A stretch of 44,735 nucleotides of DNA, from positions 1-44,735 of the forward strand of contig JBKQPR010000271.1 of assembly GCA_052144935.1 (NCBI GenBank), in the 5' to 3' direction. This document shows, in pieces, positions 38,910-44,735 of this stretch. The first letter of the stretch is position 1. Each line of letters starts with the position of its first letter. Both the position numbers and the translations under genes were made by a program. The DNA comes from JOPF133 sp052144935 (lineage in GTDB: Bacteria; Acidobacteriota; Terriglobia; Bryobacterales; Bryobacteraceae). A model generated the notes under the pieces. The model was not told the DNA's origin. It saw nothing but the letters and a program-made list of their open reading frames with translations, and ran no database searches.

Positions 38910-41732
38910 TTACCGATGGAAAGCGACCGTGATCACGCGCGATTCCGGCTGGTCGATCGCCTGGTCGAACAGGATCCGGGAACCGTCGCGTGTGGCCGCC
39001 AGGGTGAAGTGGCTCGGGCTATTCTGCGCAATGCGCACCGCAAACAGCCGCTCGGGAGGCAGGAACTCGCCGCGCGTGGGGTCTGACCGGACCGAATACA
39101 CCCAACGGTCCGGCCCGAGATAGACGATTTCCTTGCCATCGCCACGCCAATAGGGCATGGCGCCGCCGCCCTTGGAAATCTGCCTCCGCGGGCCCGAGAT
39201 AGGGAACTGCTGCACGAAGAGCTCCTGAGCCAGGACCGACGCATAGACTACCCAATGTCCGTCGGGGGAGAAAGCGCCCTGTCTGGTCTGCTCCTCCGAA
39301 GCCAACAAGGGCCGCGGCGTCCGGTCTCCTTCCCACGGCACCACGTGGAGTGTGTAATGAATCATTCCCAGGAGTGTCCCGTCTGGCGCCATATCCTGCA
39401 GAGTCATGGGCGGTAATTTGCCGAGTTGGCGCACCTCGGAGCTCCCGGTGGCAGACCGCTCCATCAAAAAGGACTCCCCGGATTTCATCGACGTATACAG
39501 AAGGTGAAGACTATCGTGGCGCCAAATGACGGCGTTGAGATCGCGCATTTCCGGGCTCAGGATGGTGAGAAAGCCGCTTTGCCCGGTTTCGAGGACGCGA
39601 AGCTCCAACCCCCCGGGTGTCCATACTAAGGCGGCAATCCGCCGCTCGTCGGGAGAAAGACGGGCCATGAGATACGCATGGCACGGTGGGCCGGCGGTGC
39701 TCACCGCGTTTCCGAGCCGGTCAAACCAGGTCAACTGCTCCTCGTACGGCCGTCCGGGCCGCCACGCCAGCACGCCGTTGGCGGAGACGGAAAAACTGGC
39801 CGTGTCGGGAAATGCTCCGCCACTGCTGGAGACGAGGGTCTCAACCAGCATCGGGCTCCCTTCCAGCCGAGCCTGGGCAAGGTTGAGCTTTTGGGAGTAA
39901 AGGTTATCGTTTTGCACGAATAACACAGCGCCGCCGTGTGCCGGCGAGTAGCGGGTCTCCCCCGAATTCGCTTTGAGCATCACCGGTGGAAGCGTCCATT
40001 TGCCGTCCTTCCAACCGCCGAGGTAGAGATCTGCGGAGGGCGAGGGGGCCGCGGTAAAAAAAAGGAAGTGCTCGCCGTCGGGCAGAAAATGGGGATACAG
40101 GACAGCAATCCCCGGCTTCGGCACTGGAGACTTTGTGGCACTCCCACCGGCGGCTGGGATCGTCAGCAAGCCACTCGCGGTGGCGGCCAGAATCGTGCCG
40201 CCGCGGCTCCATGCTCCGCCCACCGGATCGCTAATCCTGGACAGGAGTTCCGGCGCGCCATCGGGCACCTGCATCTTCATCAAGGCTCCGTTGACGAAGA
40301 ATCCGATCCATTGGCTGTCAGGCGCCCAGAAGGGCTCCTCGGCATCCGTAGTGCCTCGCAGAGGGATGAACCCGGTAGAGTTGAGCTTGCGAAGTTGCAG
40401 CCCTTCGCCGAGCCGGCACACGATCATGGTCCCATCCGGGGAGATTTCGGGCGTCGCCAGTTTGTAAGAACCGACCGAGGGCAGTTCGGTTCCCGGCGGA
40501 GGCACAATGGAGAGCTTCCAATCGGCGCCCGCCACACCCGCGCCGGTCCGCAGGAATGCAGTCAAACCGGCGCCGGCCGCCAGCCCCAGGAACGCGGCAG
40601 CCGCGATCCAGCCGGCGCGGGCGCGCCAACGCCACGCCGAGGTGGAGGGCTGTGCTCCCTCCTCCGGTTGGTCGTCTTCCAGCGCGATACGCGCCTCGCC
40701 AATATCCCGCAGCCGGCGCTTCGGGTCTTTATCCAGGCAGCGCCGCAGCAATCGGCGGATGGCCGCGGGCGTCTCCGCCGGCAACTCGTCCCACTGCGGT
40801 TCGTCCCGCGCCACCGCAGCCAGGGTTTCGAGCGTGGTCTTCCGCGCATAGATCTGCCGGCCGGCCAGCATTTCAAACAGCACCACTCCGAAGGGCCATA
40901 TATCCGCCCGGCGGTCCACCGGCAGGCCGCCCGCCTGCTCCGGCGGCATATAAGCGGGAGTGCCCATGATGACCCCCGCGCGCGTCGCCGTCTCGGCCGC
41001 CATCTCCGTCGGATTCATGGCCTTCGCCAGCCCGAAATCCAGCACTTTGACCACCCCGTCGGGCCGCACCTTGATGTTGGCCGGCTTCAGGTCCCGATGG
41101 ATGACTCCTTTTTCGTGCGCATATTCCAGAGCCTCGGCGATCTGTTTGGCGATGGCCAGCGCCTCCGGGATCGGAATCCGCCCGGGGCGCCCGCCCGCCT
41201 GCTCCAAGCGCTCGGCCAGCGTGGGACCTTCCACCAGCTCCATGGCGATGGCGCACACGCCGCCCGATTCTTCCAGTCCGTAGATGGCCGCGATGTGCGG
41301 GTGATTGAGCGATGCCAGCACGCGCGCCTCGCGCTGGAAGCGCGACAGCCACGCGGCATCGTGCGCGAATCCCGCCGGCAACACCTTGAGGGCCACCTCG
41401 CGCTGCAACTTGGTGTCGATGGCGCGGTAGACTTCGCCCATCCCGCCCGCCCCGAGCTTTCCCGCGATGCGGTACTCCGCCAACACAGCGCCCGCGGCCA
41501 GCACCCCCGGCGCGAAAGTGGCGGTCTCATTGGGCAGCGAGACGCGGTTCCTGGCCGGACTCTCCCGCAACTCGCCGGCCTGGCCTTCGTGGGCCAACAG
41601 GGATTCCACCTCGCGGCGCAGCTCGGGATCGTCGGCGCAAGCCTGCGCGACGAACCCGGCGCGCTCGCCAGGCGGCCGTTCCATGGCGGCGCGATAGCAC
41701 TCCTCGACCCGGTTTCGGCGTTCCGCGCTCAC
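38910..41732 (-). CDS. Ser/Thr protein kinase with C-terminal PD40/TolB-like propeller
   Basis: A 940-residue membrane protein starting at GTG 41732. Residues 1-60 are a small helical prefix seen in many acidobacterial kinases. The kinase domain (~87-345) is complete: GKLGAGGMGEVY loop, VALKVL with K116, HRDLKPANI (H212-D214), DFG 232-234 and a PE-containing activation segment. One membrane helix (WIAAAAFLGLAAGAGLTAFL, near 370-390) puts the remaining ~540 residues outside. These form a WD40/PD40 beta-propeller with repeats such as LATPEISPDGTMIVC and GAFSPDGHWVVY. The propeller probably senses an external ligand. No clear ribosome site precedes the GTG. The receptor gene follows by 69 bp. 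Confidence 0.92.
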   Translation of the reverse strand: MSAERRNRVEECYRAAMERPPGERAGFVAQACADDPELRREVESLLAHEGQAGELRESPARNRVSLPNETATFAPGVLAAGAVLAEYRIAGKLGAGGMGEVYRAIDTKLQREVALKVLPAGFAHDAAWLSRFQREARVLASLNHPHIAAIYGLEESGGVCAIAMELVEGPTLAERLEQAGGRPGRIPIPEALAIAKQIAEALEYAHEKGVIHRDLKPANIKVRPDGVVKVLDFGLAKAMNPTEMAAETATRAGVIMGTPAYMPPEQAGGLPVDRRADIWPFGVVLFEMLAGRQIYARKTTLETLAAVARDEPQWDELPAETPAAIRRLLRRCLDKDPKRRLRDIGEARIALEDDQPEEGAQPSTSAWRWRARAGWIAAAAFLGLAAGAGLTAFLRTGAGVAGADWKLSIVPPPGTELPSVGSYKLATPEISPDGTMIVCRLGEGLQLRKLNSTGFIPLRGTTDAEEPFWAPDSQWIGFFVNGALMKMQVPDGAPELLSRISDPVGGAWSRGGTILAATASGLLTIPAAGGSATKSPVPKPGIAVLYPHFLPDGEHFLFFTAAPSPSADLYLGGWKDGKWTLPPVMLKANSGETRYSPAHGGAVLFVQNDNLYSQKLNLAQARLEGSPMLVETLVSSSGGAFPDTASFSVSANGVLAWRPGRPYEEQLTWFDRLGNAVSTAGPPCHAYLMARLSPDERRIAALVWTPGGLELRVLETGQSGFLTILSPEMRDLNAVIWRHDSLHLLYTSMKSGESFLMERSATGSSEVRQLGKLPPMTLQDMAPDGTLLGMIHYTLHVVPWEGDRTPRPLLASEEQTRQGAFSPDGHWVVYASVLAQELFVQQFPISGPRRQISKGGGAMPYWRGDGKEIVYLGPDRWVYSVRSDPTRGEFLPPERLFAVRIAQNSPSHFTLAATRDGSRILFDQAIDQPESRVITVAFHR

Positions 41733-41841
41733 AGGAGCAGTGTACTATTTTCCGCCAGGTCGGAGACCGCCGGGCTGCCGCTCTCCGCTACAGCCGGCCG
41801 TTCCGGCGCACACAAGCGGAAAAGGTCCGATACTCGGCCCC
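41644..41841. repeat. Kinase promoter and 5' end, second copy of a 198-bp repeat
   Basis: This copy contains the functional start of the kinase gene and its upstream region, 7,102 bases from the other copy at 34542-34739. The 109 bases upstream of the start codon (41733-41841) are identical between copies. They include AAAATAGTACACT close to the start, which could serve as a -10 region for a short or absent leader. Confidence 0.85.
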
Positions 41842-41857
41842 CTACCGGCGTCCGCTC

Positions 41858-42346
41858 TTAATCTCCGGCCAATGTGCGAGGTTCCAGCAGCGCAACGCTT
41901 TGACGGGCTTTTCGGCATGCGGATGCCAGACCCCGGTCAAACGTCACGAGTGTAGCATCTGTGACCTGGCCGACCGCAAGCAGATAGCAGTCGCCAAGCG
42001 CCTTCGGCGACGACAGCCGGGAAACCGAACGGGTTGCCGCACGGAATGCCGCGTCAAGTTCAAACGCCGGGCCCGGAGGGCACCCCCGGATTTCGACTCG
42101 CGAATCCTCAAGCCACCGGTCGTACACCTTCCAGGCTTCGCCGATGGTCCGCACATCCTTGCCCATCACCGCGGACGTTGCCAGCAATCGCAACAGCCCG
42201 AGTTGCGTGAACCGGCAAAAGAGGAAGCGGTTGTCATCCTGCCGGGAAAACCAAGTCCAGGCGGCATCGGAGTGCATGTGGTTGGCCCAGCTCAAGCGAA
42301 GCCACACGTTGAGATCAGGCAAATAAGACGTCGTACGGATTCTCAC
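41858..42346 (-). CDS. PIN-domain toxin (VapC-like)
   Basis: A protein of about 162 residues of the PIN ribonuclease family, toxin of the pair with the gene upstream. The first acidic active-site residue is in LPDLNVWLRLSW, the Glu in TIGEAWKVYDRWL, the next Asp in PKALGDCYLLAVG and the last in LVTFDRGLA. GTG 42346 is one possible start; the TTG at 42322, overlapping the antitoxin stop, gives a 154-residue protein that begins exactly at the motif and is equally plausible. Family members cleave tRNA or rRNA. All four acidic positions are kept, so it looks active. Confidence 0.85.
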   Translation of the reverse strand: MRIRTTSYLPDLNVWLRLSWANHMHSDAAWTWFSRQDDNRFLFCRFTQLGLLRLLATSAVMGKDVRTIGEAWKVYDRWLEDSRVEIRGCPPGPAFELDAAFRAATRSVSRLSSPKALGDCYLLAVGQVTDATLVTFDRGLASACRKARQSVALLEPRTLAGD

Positions 42347-42542
42347 TGTCGGGACTGCCGGCGGCTGGCTTGCCTTTCCTTCCCACCAGCGGTCCCGTAA
42401 CGCGCCGCGATGGCTGCGGCCGGAATCTGCTCTCGATGGCGCAGGCAATCAGCGAGCGAATCGTGGTCCGTTCCGCCGCCGCACGCTGCCGGAGCGCGGC
42501 ATGCAGGTCGTCTGGAATATCGATCGTAGTGCGGACGCTCAT
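42315..42542 (-). CDS. Ribbon-helix-helix antitoxin (VapB-like)
   Basis: A 75-residue antitoxin. The N-terminus RTTIDIPDDLHAALRQRAA with the following TIRSLIACAIES forms the beta strand and two helices of an Arc/MetJ-type DNA-binding dimer. The C-terminal GSPDSENPYDVLFA would be the toxin-binding tail. Its end overlaps the toxin start. CATGATCATG at 42545-42554, just upstream of the ATG, is a perfect 10-bp palindrome and a possible autoregulatory operator. Confidence 0.85.
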   Translation of the reverse strand: MSVRTTIDIPDDLHAALRQRAAAERTTIRSLIACAIESRFRPQPSRRVTGPLVGRKGKPAAGSPDSENPYDVLFA

Positions 42543-42789
42543 ACCATGATCATGTCACTTCCCGTTCCCCGGCGCTCGGCAGGGCAATAGACCCTTCCGT
42601 TTCGACCCTGGGCAAGGCGCCTCATACGGTCCGAAAACCTACCCTTCGTGAAACGGCGCCGGTCGTTCCCCGCTTGTCCGTAACGCCTAATCCCTTCCTT
42701 TGAAATGACGGCGCCAGCAGCCATCTTGCGTGGATTTGAAACGCCAATCGCGCGTGTGCTTAGCGGTTCCGCCCGGCTGGAGCAGAAGA

Positions 42790-42829
42790 GCGCCGAGACG
42801 AATCTCGGCGCGGCAGGCTGAACGCCTGC
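42790..42829. repeat. Two adjacent hairpins (REP-like palindromes)
   Basis: GCGCCGAGA-CGAA-TCTCGGCGC (42790-42811) and GCAGGC-TGAAC-GCCTGC (42813-42829) lie side by side just after the stop of the truncated E1 gene. They could end transcription but lack a U-tract. GCAGGC/GCCTGC hairpins of this form are familiar as dispersed intergenic repeats in Acidobacteria. The rest of 42543-42835 shows no gene. Confidence 0.6.
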
Positions 42830-42835
42830 GCCACG

Positions 42836-43690
42836 TCATTTCTTCCTCCTCGCCACCAGCCTCACTCTCCGCGTCTCGGAAATCGCGCCCGGGGTCAAAG
42901 CGTCGTTGACGATCTCGGCCTGCTCCTGTTGGTGGCGCTTGCCGGAGCCGGTCGCGGGGCTGGCGCTTTCGGGACGGCCCACGTAGCGCGTCTCGCGGTG
43001 GGCCGGTTCCAGCACTGGGTCCAGCCATTCGCGCAGGAAACGCCACGGCCCCATGTTGCGCGGCTCTTCCTGCGCCCACACCACTTCCGCCGTGGCGGGG
43101 TAGCGCGCCAGGATGTCGGCGGCCTGATCGGCGGGGAAGGGATAAAGCTGCTCGACCCTCACCAGGGCCACGTGGTTGGCTTGACGCTCCTCGCGGGCGG
43201 CCACCAGATCGTAGTAGATCTTGCCCGAGCAGAAGACCACGCGGGTCACTTCGGCCGAGGCCGGCTCGCCCAGCATCTCCATGAATCCGCCGGTCGAGAA
43301 ATCCCGCGGCGTGGAGACGGCGCGCGCGTGGCGCAGCAGGCTCTTGGGCGTGAAGACCACCAGCGGCTTGCGCACGCCGCGGCGGTCCGTGCCGCCGTAC
43401 ATCTGGCGGCGCAGCAGGTGGAAGTACTGCGCGGGCGTAGTGCAGTTGACCACCTGCATGTTGTTCTCGGCGCACAAGGTGAGGAAGCGCTCGAGGCGCG
43501 CGCTGGAGTGCTCCGGCCCCTGGCCTTCGAAGCCGTGGGGCAGCAGCATCACTAGGCCGGTGGGCTGGCCCCACTTGGATTCGGCGCTGGAAATGAACTG
43601 GTCGATCAGGATCTGCGCGCCGTTGGCGAAATCGCCGAACTGGGCCTCCCAGATCGTCAGCGTAAGTGGGTCGGCCACGCTGTAACTCAA
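42836..43690 (-). pseudogene. sucA: 2-oxoglutarate dehydrogenase E1, C-terminal third only
   Basis: About 285 residues identical in character to the last part of the thiamine-diphosphate E1 subunit that decarboxylates 2-oxoglutarate in the TCA cycle. The segment starts exactly inside a conserved block, YSVADPLTLTIWEAQFGDFA, which in full proteins follows GFEYG about 600 or more residues in. It continues with LLPHGFEGQGPEHSSARLER, FTPKSLLRHARA and AQEEPRNMGPWRF to the stop. The ThDP-binding half is missing from about 43690. An ATG at 43783 keeps the frame open, but the residues it adds are not E1-like. Another intact copy must exist elsewhere if the organism has this cycle step. Confidence 0.85.
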
Positions 43691-43837
43691 GGCGCGTACG
43701 ATGCTGCCGGCCAACCGTCGCAGGGGCTGTGCGCGGCCGTCATCCGCGGCAACTGGCCGCACCCGGCCGGCGTCCTTGCCCAACGCGGGCTACGGATTGA
43801 ACTCCCCGATGTGGCAGGAAATGCGCGCCGGCCCGGG

Positions 43838-44155
43838 CTACCGTGTTCGGGACATGACCGCGCGCAGGATATTGTTGATGCGGGTTGAATAGCCTTGCCC
43901 GTAATCCTTGAGCCAGTCGTAAACGTCCCGGTCCAGGCGGGCGGCCACCAGCACCTTCGGCGTGCGGCGGAATTGCGCCAATTGCTCATCGGTCAGCGGG
44001 GGGATATCGGAGTAGTCGATTTCGGAATCGGGCATTTTCCTCAGCTTATCGAGTTGGGCCTTTTGTTTCGGCGTGAGCGGTTTATTGAAAATATCCTCGG
44101 CCTTCCTGCTTACGAGCTTTGCGGGCCGAGATGACGCGGATGATTTCTTCGCCAT
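43838..44155 (-). CDS. brnA: BrnA-like antitoxin
   Basis: A 105-residue protein beginning MAKKSSASSRPAKLVSRKAE at ATG 44155. The C-terminal LVAARLDRDVYDWLKDYGQG plus YSTRINNILRAVM is the ribbon-helix-helix DNA-binding end of BrnA, and the acidic DSEIDYSDIPPLTDEQLAQF region before it is the usual toxin-contact part. The gene overlaps the 3' end of the toxin by 74 bases, the normal brnTA order. BrnA represses its own operon; a palindrome upstream of brnT fits as its operator. The frame is intact although the toxin is not. Confidence 0.85.
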   Translation of the reverse strand: MAKKSSASSRPAKLVSRKAEDIFNKPLTPKQKAQLDKLRKMPDSEIDYSDIPPLTDEQLAQFRRTPKVLVAARLDRDVYDWLKDYGQGYSTRINNILRAVMSRTR

Positions 44156-44364
44156 CGATAGCACTCCTGTACACGTGAACCACTAACAAGAGGACGGCGT
44201 CGACCAGACCCATTGCGGTGCAAGCGCATCTCGCCGCCCTCGTCCATGCGGTCCTCCCGGAGAACGTAGTCCGGGTCCGCGAACACGCGCGCCGCGGATT
44301 CGAAACTGACGCCATGTTTTCTTTGATTCGCAGCGTCATTTTCTTCGTCCTATTCCAAGCGCAT
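44082..44364 (-). pseudogene. brnT: BrnT-like toxin, inactivated
   Basis: From ATG 44364 the frame reads MRLE, TAG, then DEENDAANQRKHGVSFESAA, RVFADPDYVL and EDRMDEGGEMRLH. BrnT proteins have Trp at the amber position (EWDEEK), so TGG has become TAG. After RLH an extra C near 44216 shifts the frame; the sequence resumes as AMGLVDAVLLLVVHVYRS, then EIIRVISARKA to the stop at 44082. BrnT is a small ribonuclease of the RelE-like fold. Two independent lesions argue against sequencing error. The downstream antitoxin remains whole. Confidence 0.85.
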
Positions 44365-44365
44365 C

Positions 44366-44384
44366 GTTATACATAATGTATAAC
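44366..44384. promoter_or_regulatory. Probable BrnA operator palindrome
   Basis: GTTATACAT-A-ATGTATAAC is a perfect palindrome with nine-base arms, placed one base upstream of the brnT ATG. It contains a TATACAT-like -10 sequence. BrnA-type antitoxins bind such inverted repeats to repress their operon. This is the most AT-rich site in the neighbourhood. Confidence 0.65.
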
Positions 44385-44735
44385 ACATGTCGTCTGCGCG
44401 TCCGGGCCGGAAGGCGGATCGCAGTTTTTCCTTGCCTCCTGGCGCTGCTCCCGATTGAGGTCAGCGGGAGGTAACGTATTTGGCGTCAATGGCTTGCAGC
44501 GATCACCGAACATAAAGGGGGTTATGTTGTCAGATGAGGCCCATCTGCGCGGCACGGAATGGGAGAGGGCGCGCCATCAGCATTTTCCTCCCTCTGCGGA
44601 TAATATACAACCTGGATTATGCACACGATCACCCTTCCGAGCGCTGGCCCCGCTCGGCTGATGCCCCTCGTGTGTGAGTAAGTCAGTTTAGTTTTCGCTG
44701 CTTCACCTCCTGCCCCCAGAGTTCTTTTCCGCCAA
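44385..44735. other. Right edge, no gene recognised
   Basis: The last 350 bases show only short frames. A minus-strand frame entering from the right edge reads LAEKNSGGRR and stops; it could be the C-terminus of a gene beyond the window, which cannot be tested here. Confidence 0.35.

Noticed and set aside
42539..42724. 61-codon minus-strand frame upstream of the VapB-like gene
   Set aside because: Basic, low-complexity translation without family resemblance; antitoxin has its own start and palindrome.

Overview
The window reads as a piece of a GC-rich Acidobacteriota chromosome, most likely from the Bryobacterales/Solibacteraceae group. Several things point there together: a Solibacter-type C-terminal domain (TIGR03437), two Oar-like TonB-dependent receptors with an N-terminal carboxypeptidase-regulatory-like domain, a Ser/Thr kinase fused to a PD40/TolB-type propeller, a Tat-exported Gfo/Idh/MocA oxidoreductase, PilZ proteins and secreted YPPGG-repeat or cohesin-like proteins. 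The assignment is inferred from gene content and is not a database result.

Layout. 1-3.2 kb: the 3' tail of an ISAzo13-like transposase with a 17-bp inverted repeat, DNA polymerase IV, a DinB-superfamily protein whose 3' end is duplicated, and a degenerate receiver fused to an RsbW-like ATPase. 3.3-7.9 kb: a secreted repeat protein, a secreted metallo-beta-lactamase-fold protein, a decayed sialate O-acetylesterase and two small proteins. 8.1-12 kb: a histidine kinase/NtrC pair and a PilZ protein. 12.1-13.2 kb: two opposed fragments of Solibacter-type surface proteins. 13.3-19.7 kb: a tightly overlapped TolC-HlyD-RND-DUF2892 efflux operon divergent from an OsmC-like gene, with a 20-bp palindrome between them. 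19.7-23 kb: an ECF sigma factor with a zinc-finger partner, an SDR oxidoreductase, a second PilZ protein and eroded DNA. 23.5-24.4 kb: the remnant of a BNR-repeat protein.

24.5-31.2 kb holds the most unusual unit. On the minus strand an HPr-kinase-like P-loop protein overlaps by 4 bp an Oar-like outer-membrane receptor, which is followed after 39 bp by an 810-residue fusion of a family-5 nucleotidyltransferase (PF14907-like) to a complete MFS permease. A GT4 glycosyltransferase diverges from it. HprK-like kinases and PF14907 nucleotidyltransferases are both known as tailoring enzymes in lasso-peptide loci. Here they sit with an outer-membrane receptor and a fused exporter but without a visible precursor or cyclase.

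32.4-44.7 kb: 23-bp tandem repeats, a Gfo/Idh/MocA oxidoreductase, a TonB-dependent receptor gene interrupted by one in-frame TAG, its upstream Ser/Thr kinase, and a second copy of that kinase's 5' end and promoter beyond the receptor. Then come a VapBC-like toxin-antitoxin pair, a 5'-truncated 2-oxoglutarate dehydrogenase E1, and a BrnTA module in which the antitoxin is intact but the toxin carries a nonsense codon and a frameshift. The window is rich in decayed genes. Some single-base lesions could instead be sequencing errors. I saw no tRNA, rRNA or CRISPR array.
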